From the NCBI GenBank assembly GCA_947364045.1, contig CANARN010000001.1:1-64000 (forward strand): 64,000 bases of DNA, written 5' to 3'. Origin of the DNA: an uncultured Clostridia bacterium (GTDB lineage: Bacteria; Bacillota; Clostridia; Oscillospirales; Acutalibacteraceae). The notes below the pieces were generated by a model. It was not told the DNA's origin and searched no databases. It was given only the letters and a program-made list of their open reading frames with translations. Position 1 is the first letter of the stretch; each line of letters opens with the position of its first letter. Of the stretch, positions 38,750 to 47,443 are shown piece after piece. Both the position numbers and the translations under genes were made by a program.

Positions 38750-39985
38750 ATGAAAAACATAAAACTAAAGCAAACAAATTTATGCTTTTTAGTTTCGCTT
38801 ATTCCCATAATTTTGCCGGCGGCAGTATTTTTTATTTCGTTAATAATTGCAGACTGCGCACAGGAGGAAAGCGTATTGCGGTATTTCCCATTCATAGCAA
38901 TAGCCGCATCAGTTGTATGGCTTGTGGTATTTTTTAAAAAATACGCTACGGAATGGATTGTATTTCTCGGAACAATAATAGCTGTTGACGGGTGGAAAAA
39001 GGACAGGCGGTTTTATTTTACCGAGGTTAACGGCAGAACAGCGGAAGAGGCGGCAGACGCTGTTAAATTGCGTATGAAAATCTATTCAAAAGAATTGGAA
39101 ACCGACAAAAAAACCGAAACGCTTGTCTGTGCCTGCAAAAAGCGCCGTCATTCTTTTTCCGAAGATACGTCGGGCTATGAGGACTACTGCATTTTGTATA
39201 GAACACAGAGCCTTACAAGTGAATTTTGCAGTAATGCGGCGGCAGAGAGCAAAGCTATTATGAGTAAGTCCTCAGAAAAGGGAAAATTACCGTTCTTGCA
39301 GACAAGAAAAGAGAGAAAACAGCCCGTAACTCAAAGCTGTGCATTGGTAATTATTTGCGACAGCATAGGGAGTTTTAATGCCGAGGAATATGTGCGTAAA
39401 AATTTTACAAAAGGGCATACAGGACTTGCCGTTTGCATTTACGAAGCGTCTACCGGCAGATATTTCCTAAACGGAGCGCTTTTGAGTTCAGGCACATTTT
39501 CATTGGATAAGAGCGCCGGTGAAATAGCAGTGAGCCTTATTAAGAAAACTGTTTTTTGTAAAAAAATGGGGCTTTCCGAAAACAGCTATTTTATGCCGAC
39601 GGACGATTTACCTTATAATCTCGAAATGACAATGTGTGATGCTCTTGAGAAGATTAGAAAAGAAGTAAAAAACAACGACCGTGAAAATGAAGAAACCGTT
39701 AAGAGACTAAAAGACGGCGAGGTGTATTTTGACGGTGACGGGATTTTTTACAAGAAAGACGGACGCACACTGCTGTTTACCGTTATGTCGGAAGAAAATC
39801 AGGGGGGCGAAGAATTAAACGCAAAAAAATATGTGCTGACGGAAAAAAGCTGGAGTTATCCCAAAAACTGCAAAATGCCGAAAAAAGATTATGACGAAGC
39901 CCTTATTAAAATTGCAGAATACTTAAATCAGAGCGATATAGAATTTGAATTTACGGATTTTGAAAAATGGCTTGAACAAAATTAA
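38750..39985 (+). CDS. Unrecognised membrane protein
   Basis: 411 residues. Two membrane helices near the N-terminus (LCFLVSLIPIILPAAVFFISLI, YFPFIAIAASVVWLVVFF). The rest is soluble and charged, with VNGRTAEEAADAVKLRM, ALVIICDSIGSFNAEEYVRKNF, GHTGLAVCIYEASTGRYFLNG and a final domain with DGEVYFDGDGIFYKKDGRTLLFTVM. No enzyme motif recognised. ATG 38750 has GGGTGA just upstream; an in-frame TTG at 38729 lacks a site. It may be read through from the SPFH operon across a weak hairpin. Confidence 0.7.
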   Translation: MKNIKLKQTNLCFLVSLIPIILPAAVFFISLIIADCAQEESVLRYFPFIAIAASVVWLVVFFKKYATEWIVFLGTIIAVDGWKKDRRFYFTEVNGRTAEEAADAVKLRMKIYSKELETDKKTETLVCACKKRRHSFSEDTSGYEDYCILYRTQSLTSEFCSNAAAESKAIMSKSSEKGKLPFLQTRKERKQPVTQSCALVIICDSIGSFNAEEYVRKNFTKGHTGLAVCIYEASTGRYFLNGALLSSGTFSLDKSAGEIAVSLIKKTVFCKKMGLSENSYFMPTDDLPYNLEMTMCDALEKIRKEVKNNDRENEETVKRLKDGEVYFDGDGIFYKKDGRTLLFTVMSEENQGGEELNAKKYVLTEKSWSYPKNCKMPKKDYDEALIKIAEYLNQSDIEFEFTDFEKWLEQN

Positions 39986-40014
39986 CGGGACAGCATTTGC
40001 TGTCCCGTTGTTTG
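39984..40014 (+). terminator. Terminator of the unrecognised membrane protein gene
   Basis: An 11-bp perfect stem (AACGGGACAGC/GCTGTCCCGTT) followed by GTTTGT; overlaps the stop codon. Confidence 0.8.
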
Positions 40015-40030
40015 TGCATAATGCAGTTTG

Positions 40031-40160
40031 GCTTCCCCTTGGGGGTTGCGGGTATCCGGTGGACACCTCTGCGAAGCAGAAGCAACGACCGAGCCGGGAG
40101 GCGAAAAAAGTCAAATTTAAATAACTGCTTACGGACAGGCATGGAAACCTGTCCCTACAA
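40031..40160. repeat. Non-coding stretch with small hairpins
   Basis: Consecutive short-loop stems: CCCC-TT-GGGG (40035-40044), GGTATCC-ggt-GGACACC (40051-40067, one mismatch), TCTGC-GAA-GCAGA (40068-40080), and GGACAGG/CCTGTCC (40133-40154). The style, short stems with 2-4-nt loops in series, recalls the repeat array at 28.8 kb, but the sequences differ. Confidence 0.6.
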
Positions 40161-40171
40161 ATACAAATTAA

Positions 40172-40204
40172 ATATATATAAACGGGACGCAGAGAGCGCC
40201 CCGT
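40172..40204 (-). terminator. Terminator of the antiporter gene
   Basis: Minus-strand stem ACGGGGCGC/GCGTCCCGT followed by TTATATATATTT. Confidence 0.7.
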
Positions 40205-40233
40205 ACATTTTATTACATATAATCCGAATAAAT

Positions 40234-41406
40234 TTACGCCGCTTTTTGAATTTCTCCCGCTTTTTGAAGTGCGAGCTTTGTAAGCAACGGACCAATGAGT
40301 TCATAAACGAGCGTAGCGCAAAGCACGACCGCTCTGATTTGCTCGCCGTATTCGGGAACTACCGTGAGTGAAAGCTGTGCCATACCAATTGCAACTCCTG
40401 CCTGCGGCAAAAGCGTAATGCCGAGATATTGCCGTACAGTCTTTTCCGTGCCGGCAATTCGGCAACCGAGCCTTGCTCCGAAATATTTGCCGAAGGAGCG
40501 CATAAGAATATATATAACGCCCACAGCGCCGACGGTTTTAAGTACTGAAAAATTGAACTGCGCGCCTGAAATTACGAAGAAAAGCATAAACAGCGGCGGA
40601 GTCCAACGCTCCGAACCGTCCATTACCTTGTCTGAAACAGGACTGTAATTTGCAAGCGCCGCGCCTATCGCCATACACAAAAGCAGAGAGGACAGTCCGA
40701 ATTTGTCCGAAATACCTACACCGAGGAAAACTGCCGTTACAACAAGCGAAATGCGGTTTGCGCGCGATTTAAAGAATTTTGTCGCTATTGAAAGAATAAT
40801 GCCGATTATAAAGCCGATTATAAGCGAAAGTACAATTTCGATTATGGGCTTTAATATAGTCTGATATAAATTAAATCCGCCCTCTGACTCAAGCGATTTT
40901 GCGACCGATGAAAGAATTGAAAACAGCATAAGGCAAACTGCGTCGTCAATGGCAACAACAGGCAAAAGCGTTGATGTAACAGGTCCTTGCGCTTTGTATT
41001 GCCTTACTACCATAAGAGTTGCCGCAGGCGCAGTGGCTGAGGCAATAGCGCCGAGAACGAGAGCCAGTGTTATCGGAAATTTAAGTAAAACAAGCGCTGT
41101 AATAACAAGAACGCTCGCTCCTACAGCCTCAAAAACGGTAATTACGAATATTTTTGCGCCGAGCTGTTTAAGAGAAGAAAGCTTAAATTCACCGCCTATG
41201 GAAAATGCAATGAAGCCGAGGGCAACATTTGTAATAATACCGAGTGCGTTAAGATTTTCCGAAGTATAAAGTTTTAAGCAGTACGGCCCTGCAATAAGAC
41301 CCGCAATAAGATAGCCCGTGACATTCGGCAGGCTTATTTTTTTCATCACTCTTGTCATAAGCAAGGCAATTATCATACTCAGTGACAAGGAAAGAAGAAT
41401 ATTCAC
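40234..41406 (-). CDS. CPA2-family cation:proton antiporter
   Basis: 390 residues with 12 or so membrane helices and no soluble C-terminal domain (no TrkA-N). Family features: LPNVTGYLIAGLIAGPYCL near the N-terminus, GIITNVALGFIAFSIGGEF, the core GAIASATAPAATLMVVRQY and LLPVVAIDDAVCLMLFS, with the conserved Asp pair in AIDDA. Exchanges Na+ or K+ for protons. GTG 41406 is chosen: GGGGTG lies 6 nt upstream; another GTG at 41415 is inside that site. The preceding gene on the same strand encodes a PII-like protein and ends 19 bp upstream, so the two are probably one functional unit. Confidence 0.88.
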   Translation of the reverse strand: MNILLSLSLSMIIALLMTRVMKKISLPNVTGYLIAGLIAGPYCLKLYTSENLNALGIITNVALGFIAFSIGGEFKLSSLKQLGAKIFVITVFEAVGASVLVITALVLLKFPITLALVLGAIASATAPAATLMVVRQYKAQGPVTSTLLPVVAIDDAVCLMLFSILSSVAKSLESEGGFNLYQTILKPIIEIVLSLIIGFIIGIILSIATKFFKSRANRISLVVTAVFLGVGISDKFGLSSLLLCMAIGAALANYSPVSDKVMDGSERWTPPLFMLFFVISGAQFNFSVLKTVGAVGVIYILMRSFGKYFGARLGCRIAGTEKTVRQYLGITLLPQAGVAIGMAQLSLTVVPEYGEQIRAVVLCATLVYELIGPLLTKLALQKAGEIQKAA

Positions 41407-41425
41407 TTTTTTCACCCCAAAGATA

Positions 41426-41773
41426 TTACTTTTTTGCTAATCCTTCAATTTTAAGGATGGGCAAGGTCATTAAAATGCCCGTGTTTGCCCTGTCAAGTCC
41501 GCCTGTGACACGGTTAATAATTTCCGATGCAGTCTGCGCCTCGCTGTCTGACACAGCAGAAATGAGCATTTTATTTGTTTCTCCGCGCTCAGGGTTAAGG
41601 TATTGCCGAAGAGCGCCGAAAATTGGCGGCGGCTCAACACTGTTGTGCGCAATCGCCTGCAAAACGCCCTCGCAGTCAAGAAGCGTGCCTCCCCGAAGAC
41701 CCGCTTTCATAAGCTCTGCAAGAATTTTGTCCATATAACTTGTGTTGTGTAAAATAAGAATTAAAAGTTGCAT
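41426..41773 (-). CDS. PII-like regulatory protein
   Basis: 115 residues with a ferredoxin-like layout: MQLLILILHNTSYMDKILAELMKAGLRGGTLLD opens as a PII-fold strand-helix, followed by GETNKMLISAVSDSEAQTASEII and a final GILMTLPILKIEGLAK strand. Classical PII nucleotide-binding motifs are not clear, so this is a divergent member. AGGGGG lies before the ATG. It lies directly upstream of the antiporter gene in one transcript, and such pairs are usually a transporter and its cytoplasmic nucleotide-sensing regulator. Confidence 0.7.
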   Translation of the reverse strand: MQLLILILHNTSYMDKILAELMKAGLRGGTLLDCEGVLQAIAHNSVEPPPIFGALRQYLNPERGETNKMLISAVSDSEAQTASEIINRVTGGLDRANTGILMTLPILKIEGLAKK

Positions 41774-41872
41774 ATATTTCGCCCCCTAAAATCACTTTAT
41801 ATTATACTCTTTTTGTGTTATAATTCAATAAGCTGTTTCCTGTTAAAATGTTAAAAATTTATTTAGAAATGA

Positions 41873-42745
41873 ATGATAAAAATGGGCAGAATTCTTGAAT
41901 ATAAAATTACAGAAGATTATGACGGTAAAAAGGTTGAGTCTTTTTTGCGAAACCGCCTTTCAATGTCTGCGCGTGTTATTAAGGATTTAAAATTTTACGA
42001 AAAGGGACTTGTACTTAACGGCAAAAGAGTACGGACAATTGACCTTTTGCACACAGGTGACAAATTCACAATAACCTTTCCCGAAGATGCAGGTGAAATG
42101 TTTGAACCGCTTCCTGTTCCGTTGGAGGTTTTGTATGAGGATGAAGATTTTTTGATAGTCAACAAGCCTGCCGGGCTTGCAAACCACCCGTCGCACAATC
42201 ATCAGGGCGACACGCTTGCCAATGCCGTGGCATATCATTTGAAAAAGCAGGGTAAAAGCTCTGTCTTTCGCTCTGTCGGGCGGCTTGACAAGGGGACGTC
42301 GGGAATTGTTATTTGCGCTTTGAACCGATTTGCCGCCTCGGCTGTTTCCGGGAAGATTTATAAGGAATACGAGGCAGTTTGTGATGGACTCTTAACAGGC
42401 GAGGGTGTTATTGACGCTCCGATTTACCGACCCGACCCCATAATTACGGTCAGAACCGTTGACAAGAGGGGCGAGAGGGCTGTAACCGAATGGTGTGCGC
42501 TTAAAAATATAAACGGCAGAACTCATTTGAGAATACATCTTAGGACGGGCAGAACGCACCAAATAAGAGTTCACTTTGCGCACCTCGGTATGTCGCTTAC
42601 GGGTGACACAATGTACGGCACGCCAAGTAGCTTAATAAGCCATCAGGCTCTAATTTGCAAATATTGCCGTTTTACCCACCCCGTAACAAACCAAACAATT
42701 GAAATTGAAGCGCCTGTGCCATCTGATTGGAAACAAATTATATAG
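41873..42745 (+). CDS. RluA/RluD-family pseudouridine synthase
   Basis: 290 residues. N-terminal S4-like RNA-binding segment (KKVESFLRNRLSMSARVIKDLKF, VRTIDLLHTGDKFTITFPED), then the catalytic domain: EDFLIVNKPAGLANHPS, GRLDKGTSGIVICALN with the catalytic Asp, LRIHLRTGRTHQIRVHFAHLG and GDTMYGT. Isomerises uridines in 23S rRNA or tRNA; the exact site is unknown. Start uncertain: ATG at 41873 and 41882 both lack a good ribosome site. Transcribed alone, divergent from the PII-like gene. Confidence 0.9.
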   Translation: MIKMGRILEYKITEDYDGKKVESFLRNRLSMSARVIKDLKFYEKGLVLNGKRVRTIDLLHTGDKFTITFPEDAGEMFEPLPVPLEVLYEDEDFLIVNKPAGLANHPSHNHQGDTLANAVAYHLKKQGKSSVFRSVGRLDKGTSGIVICALNRFAASAVSGKIYKEYEAVCDGLLTGEGVIDAPIYRPDPIITVRTVDKRGERAVTEWCALKNINGRTHLRIHLRTGRTHQIRVHFAHLGMSLTGDTMYGTPSSLISHQALICKYCRFTHPVTNQTIEIEAPVPSDWKQII

Positions 42746-42758
42746 CTTTTATAAAAAC

Positions 42759-42786
42759 AAAAGGCAGGGACTTCCCCTGCCTTTAA
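42759..42786. terminator. Bidirectional terminator
   Basis: AAAGGCAGGG/CCCTGCCTTT, 10 bp, flanked by T-rich ends on both strands; separates the pseudouridine synthase and the convergent membrane protein gene. Confidence 0.88.
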
Positions 42787-42806
42787 TTCGCGGATTTTAT
42801 TCAGCA

Positions 42807-43664
42807 TTAATTGCTTGTAACTGTTTCCTTTTCATCTGCAAACATAGCGTTTACATCGTTTTTGCCTTTATGCCAATATGGCTTGATTTTGAGGAAAATG
42901 TAAGCGGCAACTGCGCCGAGCGTATTGAAAATAATGTCCTCCATTGTGTCGATTACAGCGTAGCGGGCATTGTAAACCTCCTGAACAGATTCGTAAAGCA
43001 CAGTGCCGTCTGTAATTTCTTTAAGCCTCGGAGCATAGCTTGCAGGATTGAAAATCCACGGCTTAGCAAGACCCGGGTTGTCAAAGGTATCTGCCGCCCA
43101 AAGTGCCAAGGACTGTGACCAATGCTGTGAGTCGCCGCCTGCAACCTGGTCAAATGTAAACTCGAAAAGCTCCCAGCCTGTGCCGACAATAAACGAAAAT
43201 CCGAAAGCGCAAAGCAAAATAACGGGAACGCTTGTCTGCTTTTTATCTCTTTTCTGCATAGCAGTGCAAATTTCATAACCCATAATAACTGCATAAGCGC
43301 CGAGAGCCGCATGCATTATGTAGTCATAAGAGTTAATACTGTAATAGAAGTTTATGTAAGCTCCGCCGAAGGAGGCAAGCCACAAAAGAAGAATAAGTCC
43401 GTCCTGAAAATGCGGCGGAATGTAGTGCGGCCATTTTTTCTTTGAGAAAAGCATACAAATTTCCCAGGCAAACATACCTGCAAGGTTTGCAAAGGTCTGT
43501 AAAACCTGTTGGATATTGGAGCTTTGTTCAAGACCGAAGCCGTATCTGCCCAGTCCGAAGGCGGCGTCAACCATTGCGAAAACCATAGTCGCGCGAAGTA
43601 TCCACCAATAAACAAGCTCCCATTTCTTCGGCCTGGAAGTTATAGTTTTAAAATATTCCTTCAT
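42807..43664 (-). CDS. Polytopic membrane protein, YjdF/DUF2238-like
   Basis: 285 residues with about six helices. Conserved-looking acidic positions within helices: INSYDYIMHAALGAYAVIMGYE, FIVGTGWELFEFTFDQVAGG and AVIDTMEDIIFNTLGAVAAYIF. The spacing YD..MH, WE..EF and DT..DII recalls the DUF2238/YjdF family, whose function is not known to me. ATG 43664 has AGGAGG at the right distance. It has its own promoter with a perfect palindrome upstream, so it is probably regulated. The carboxy end is charged and cytoplasmic. Confidence 0.75.
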   Translation of the reverse strand: MKEYFKTITSRPKKWELVYWWILRATMVFAMVDAAFGLGRYGFGLEQSSNIQQVLQTFANLAGMFAWEICMLFSKKKWPHYIPPHFQDGLILLLWLASFGGAYINFYYSINSYDYIMHAALGAYAVIMGYEICTAMQKRDKKQTSVPVILLCAFGFSFIVGTGWELFEFTFDQVAGGDSQHWSQSLALWAADTFDNPGLAKPWIFNPASYAPRLKEITDGTVLYESVQEVYNARYAVIDTMEDIIFNTLGAVAAYIFLKIKPYWHKGKNDVNAMFADEKETVTSN

Positions 43665-43708
43665 AAAATTATCCTCCTGATTCACAGAAATCATCTCTGA
43701 TTACCGTA

Positions 43709-43737
43709 AGTATATCACATAACACCCCGTTTGTCTA
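43709..43737 (-). promoter_or_regulatory. Promoter of the YjdF-like gene
   Basis: Minus strand: TAGACA (43732-43737), 17-nt spacer, TATACT (43709-43714), about 45 nt before the ATG. Confidence 0.75.
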
Positions 43738-43751
43738 TAAAAAACGGAATA

Positions 43752-43771
43752 AACAAATCTTAAGATTTGTT
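43752..43771. promoter_or_regulatory. Perfect 20-bp palindrome, possible operator
   Basis: AACAAATCTTAAGATTTGTT equals its own reverse complement and lies 15 bp upstream of the -35 box of the YjdF-like gene. An activator or repressor site is plausible; it could also be part of the 3' end of the phosphoribosyltransferase transcript. Confidence 0.55.
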
Positions 43772-43781
43772 ACACACAAAA

Positions 43782-43815
43782 TAAAAGGAACAGCATTAAT
43801 CTGTTTTGCTGTTCC
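43782..43815 (-). terminator. Terminator of the phosphoribosyltransferase gene
   Basis: Minus-strand stem GGAACAGC/GCTGTTCC followed by TTTTATTTTG. Confidence 0.85.
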
Positions 43816-43824
43816 AAAATAAAA

Positions 43825-44376
43825 TTATTTTTGTGTGCCGTCCGGGTTGAATACGGGAAGCTTTTCAAGGTAAATAAGGTCGTCGCGGTCTGCCGCAGTG
43901 TCCTCAGCCAAAACGCAAAGCTTGCCGCAAACAATTCCGCCCGCTTCGGTTACAAGCTTTTCAAGTCCGCCGATTGACTCACCTGTTGTAACAACGTCGT
44001 CAACAAGCAAAATCTTTTTACCTTTCATAAGTGCGGCGTCAGCGGTGTCAAGATAAAGCTTTTGTTCGCCCTTGGTGGTAATTGAATTTACCGTTACTTC
44101 AAAAACACCTGACATATATGCTTTCGGCTTTTTTCTTGCAACAAAATATTTTTGATTGTTTTGAAGCCTTGCCATTTCGTGCGCAAGGGGAATACCCTTT
44201 GCTTCCGCCGTTATTATGTAGTCATATTCAGGGGCAACCTTTAGCATAGCCTCGGCGCAAGCTGTGGTAAGCTCAGGGTCGCCGAAAACAATAAAGCCTG
44301 CAATGTAAAGGTCGTCTGTAACAGGGCAAAGAGTTAAATCACGCTCAACTCCTGCAACCTTAAGATGATAAGTCAT
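43825..44376 (-). CDS. Adenine phosphoribosyltransferase-like protein
   Basis: 183 residues. Type I phosphoribosyltransferase fold: YIITAEAKGIPLAHEMARLQ (substrate end of the core) and the PRPP loop KILLVDDVVTTGESIGG. The arrangement is near that of Apt and of xanthine PRTases, but the first segment (YHLKVAGVERDLTLCPVTDDLYIAGF) differs from classical Apt. Adenine salvage is likely but the base is not certain. GAGGTG precedes the ATG. Located in a cluster with a 93-residue protein and IreB, with a hairpin in between. Confidence 0.82.
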   Translation of the reverse strand: MTYHLKVAGVERDLTLCPVTDDLYIAGFIVFGDPELTTACAEAMLKVAPEYDYIITAEAKGIPLAHEMARLQNNQKYFVARKKPKAYMSGVFEVTVNSITTKGEQKLYLDTADAALMKGKKILLVDDVVTTGESIGGLEKLVTEAGGIVCGKLCVLAEDTAADRDDLIYLEKLPVFNPDGTQK

Positions 44377-44399
44377 TATATTTCACCTCTTGAAAGAAT

Positions 44400-44426
44400 T
44401 AAGGCGGCGGAAAATACCGCCGCCGA
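44400..44426 (-). terminator. Hairpin between small gene and phosphoribosyltransferase
   Basis: Minus-strand GGCGGCGG/CCGCCGCC with a 6-nt loop, followed by TTAATTC. A GC-rich stem with a weak T-run; a partial terminator or mRNA processing barrier. Confidence 0.5.
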
Positions 44427-44429
44427 TTT

Positions 44430-44711
44430 TCAGTTTGCCAATGCTCTTGACAGCCAGATTTCGGCAATGTCCATAGCGGCATAAAGACCTTTCTTTTCAC
44501 TTGTCTTTACAATGCGCTCTCTCGGACTGACATCAGGGTCAGTATTTAAGAGCTGAATCGAAACCTTTGACGCAACCTGAAGGTCGCCGACCTGCTTTGT
44601 GCCTGTAATCTGCATCATAATAACATAATTCTCAGACATATTACCGTAGTAAATAGTGTTGCCGTTTCTGACAAGCGGTCTGCCTTTATAAGTTAGAAAC
44701 TTTTCTGCCAT
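44430..44711 (-). CDS. Small conserved hypothetical protein
   Basis: 93 residues: MAEKFLTYKGRPLVRNGNTIYYGNMSENYVIMMQI, then LQVASKVSIQLLNTDPDVSPRERIVKTSEKKGLYAAMDIAEIWLSRALA. No known domain named. The pattern of alternating strands then one long C-terminal helix suggests a small alpha-beta fold. GAGG precedes the ATG. It lies 18 bp after ireB on the same strand and is probably co-transcribed with it, which makes a link to the IreB/IreK signalling system possible but unproven. Confidence 0.75.
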   Translation of the reverse strand: MAEKFLTYKGRPLVRNGNTIYYGNMSENYVIMMQITGTKQVGDLQVASKVSIQLLNTDPDVSPRERIVKTSEKKGLYAAMDIAEIWLSRALAN

Positions 44712-44729
44712 AAAAATACCTCAATACTA

Positions 44730-44990
44730 TTATTTTTTAGAAGATTTCAGGTAAACCTTAACAAGATCCTGCAAAAGCTCATCTCTGTCAAGGCGGCGGA
44801 TAAGACTTCTTGCGTTGTTGTGCGTTGTAATGTAGGTCGGGTCCTCGGAAAGAATATAACCTACGATTTGGTTTATGGGATTGTAGCCCTTTTCGACCAA
44901 TGCGTCATAAACAGCGACAAGAGTTTGCCTGGTGGCTTCCTCACGGTCATCCTTTAAAGAAAATTGAATGGTTTTATTAGGGTCAAGCAT
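44730..44990 (-). CDS. ireB: IreB-family regulatory phosphoprotein
   Basis: 86 residues: [73 protein letters not shown]. This matches the IreB/YrzL (DUF965) family from end to end. In Enterococcus IreB is phosphorylated on N-terminal threonines by the PASTA kinase IreK and affects cell-wall stress responses; the T7 here (NKT) and T-rich RQT are comparable sites. AGGAGGTG precedes the ATG. Usually next to alanyl-tRNA synthetase and RuvX genes; here the neighbours are the 93-residue protein and pheT. Confidence 0.95.
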   Translation of the reverse strand: MLDPNKTIQFSLKDDREEATRQTLVAVYDALVEKGYNPINQIVGYILSEDPTYITTHNNARSLIRRLDRDELLQDLVKVYLKSSKK

Positions 44991-45065
44991 TACGCCACCT
45001 CCTGAAAATTTATTTATACTATATTATACACTGTTCAAAGCTAAATTACAATAGTAAAAAAGTAT

Positions 45066-47426
45066 TTATTGTTTAAGGGCAACGCCGATTTCCCTGAGCT
45101 TTTCAATAATTCCGTTGACAATCTCCATTACCTCGTCACGTGTAAGAGTTTTTTCCGGATGTGAGAAGGTAAGACGCGTTGTGATTGACTTGCCCGTTTC
45201 GTCAGAATATGTGTCAATTACCTGAACATTTTTTATAAGTGCGCAGTCAGCATTTTTTATTGCATCGCCGATAGGCGCAAAAATATCTGAAACAAAGGAA
45301 AGGTCAATGTCGATTCCCGGGAATTTTGACGGCTCATCATAAACAATGGGAGCAGCAGTGAGGCTTGCAAAAGCTGCAATGTCGATTTCAGCGAATACAA
45401 TATTTGCTTTTTTGTCGATTTTCTTCGCAACGGACGGGAAGGCTATACCCATTTTTCCCAAAGAAACTCCGTTGCAGAGAATTTCGTTAAGATTTCGCGG
45501 ATGTTCATAGTTGTATTCGGGATTTACCGCCTTAAAGGAAAGCTCGCGGTGCTTAATGTCCGAAGCAATAACGCAGAGCATATCACGCAGACGGAAATAA
45601 AGCGTTTCAATACCTTCGGTTTTGCTGTAAAGGGTAATACAAAGCTTTTTATGCTCGTCGCACAGACCGTCATCTTTAAGTCCGTTTACGGTTCTGCCGA
45701 TTTCAAATACGCCGAAATCAGTTGCAAAGCCTACATTTGAGCGAACCTGAACAAGCTGTGTGGGAACAATTGAACGGCGGATAGTTTCAATATTGGGATT
45801 TGTTGCATTAACGAGCTTAATGTTGTCCGCAACTTCAATTCCGAGGGCCTTGTATTCATCATAATATGCCCAAACGTAAGAATGAAGCTCGTGAAGGGAA
45901 TAACGTTTAACAAGAATATCCTTAATTTTATCTTCAACCGTTTTTTCTTCATAGGGGCGCACAGGGTAAAGGGGCGCGCGGCTTGTGTGAATGTCAAAGT
46001 TGTCATAGCCGTAAATTCTTGTAATTTCTTCAATAATGTCAGCCTTAATTGTAACGTCCTTTGTGGCGCGCCAAGACGGAACGCCTACCGTGAAGCTGTC
46101 ACCGTCAAGAGAAACCTCAAAGCCGAGCGACAGGAGCGTTTTTACAATTGTATCGCTGCTGATTTCAATCCCTGTGTATTTGTCAACAAAAGCCTTGTCA
46201 AAATTGAGCGTTACTTTGTCATAATGATAAGCGTATTCGTCCGTGAGTGAAGAAACAACCTTAGCGCCGCTGTCAACAGATGTTAATATTTCGACAAATC
46301 TTGCAATTGCGGGAACTGTCATTTCAGGGTCAAGGCATTTTTCATAGCGCATTGAAGCGTCTGTTCTGTGACCGAGGCGAACGGTTGATTTACGGATTGA
46401 AACTGCGTCAAAGGTTGCAGATTCGAGTGTAAGAGTGGTTGTATCGTCAACGATTTCAGAGTCAAGACCGCCCATAATACCTGCAATGGCAACGGGAGTG
46501 CTGTCGTTGCAAATCATAAGAGTATTTTCATCAATATTTCTGTTTACGCCGTCAAGGGTTTGGAAAACGAAAGGCTCTTTGAAACGCTTGATACGGATTT
46601 TTTCTACCTTGCGTGAGTCAAAGGCGTGCATTGGCTGACCCATTTCAAGCATAAGGTAGTTTGTAAGGTCTGCAAGGAAGTTAATGGCTCTCATTCCGCA
46701 GTAGAAAAGACGGATTCGCATATTAACAGGGCTTACGGAAACGCTGATGTTTTCAACCTGTAAGCATGAATAACGCTGGCAAAGCGGGTCTTCAATTTTC
46801 ATATCAACCTTAGGCAGTGAGTTATATGCCGAAAGGTCAGCGGTCGGAAGAGGCTTTAAGGGTCTTCCTGCGAGAGCCGCAAATTCACGGGCGATTCCGT
46901 AATGACCCCAAAGGTCAGGGCGGTTCGTGAGAGATTTATTGTCAACCTCAAACACAATATCGTCAATTTCGTAAACGTCTTTTATGTCAGTGCCGTTCGG
47001 AACATCATCTGTTATGTCCATAATTCCCGAATGGTCGTCGGAGATACCGATTTCCTTTTCTGAGCAGCACATACCGTTTGACATAAAGCCTGCAAGTGGG
47101 CGGGGTGTAATTGTAATATCGCCTATTTGAGCGCCTACCTTTGCAAATGCGGTTTTCATTCCGACTCTGACATTGGGAGCACCGCAGACAACATCAACAA
47201 GATTTTCTTCGCCTATGTCAACCTTTAAAAGATGAAGCTTTTTTGAATCGGGATGAGGCTCAACAGATTTAATCTCTGCAACAACCACGCCTGAAAGGTC
47301 AGAGCCTTTCATAAAAATCTCATTTTCAACCTCAGCAGTGGAAAGAGAGAAGCGGTGAATAAGGTCAAGACGGTCAAGCCCTGTTAAATCTACAAAATCT
47401 GCAATCCAGTTCATTGATAAAAACAT
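45066..47426 (-). CDS. pheT: Phenylalanyl-tRNA synthetase beta subunit
   Basis: 786 residues, normal for the bacterial beta chain. Order: short N-terminal part, EMAP-type tRNA-binding domain (~40-150; GVVVAEIKSVEPHPDSKKLHLLKVD), B3/B4 region with the editing site (~200-380), B5 domain (~400-470), B6/7 core and a ferredoxin-like anticodon-binding domain at the end (PSKFPGIDIDLSF, TRLTFSHPEKTLTRDEV). Forms an alpha2-beta2 enzyme with PheS, located 17 bp upstream in the same T-box-controlled transcript. AAAGGAG precedes the ATG; a second Met (MNWIADFV) five codons in is an alternative start. Confidence 0.97.
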   Translation of the reverse strand: MFLSMNWIADFVDLTGLDRLDLIHRFSLSTAEVENEIFMKGSDLSGVVVAEIKSVEPHPDSKKLHLLKVDIGEENLVDVVCGAPNVRVGMKTAFAKVGAQIGDITITPRPLAGFMSNGMCCSEKEIGISDDHSGIMDITDDVPNGTDIKDVYEIDDIVFEVDNKSLTNRPDLWGHYGIAREFAALAGRPLKPLPTADLSAYNSLPKVDMKIEDPLCQRYSCLQVENISVSVSPVNMRIRLFYCGMRAINFLADLTNYLMLEMGQPMHAFDSRKVEKIRIKRFKEPFVFQTLDGVNRNIDENTLMICNDSTPVAIAGIMGGLDSEIVDDTTTLTLESATFDAVSIRKSTVRLGHRTDASMRYEKCLDPEMTVPAIARFVEILTSVDSGAKVVSSLTDEYAYHYDKVTLNFDKAFVDKYTGIEISSDTIVKTLLSLGFEVSLDGDSFTVGVPSWRATKDVTIKADIIEEITRIYGYDNFDIHTSRAPLYPVRPYEEKTVEDKIKDILVKRYSLHELHSYVWAYYDEYKALGIEVADNIKLVNATNPNIETIRRSIVPTQLVQVRSNVGFATDFGVFEIGRTVNGLKDDGLCDEHKKLCITLYSKTEGIETLYFRLRDMLCVIASDIKHRELSFKAVNPEYNYEHPRNLNEILCNGVSLGKMGIAFPSVAKKIDKKANIVFAEIDIAAFASLTAAPIVYDEPSKFPGIDIDLSFVSDIFAPIGDAIKNADCALIKNVQVIDTYSDETGKSITTRLTFSHPEKTLTRDEVMEIVNGIIEKLREIGVALKQ

Positions 47427-47443
47427 AATATTTCGCTCCTTTC

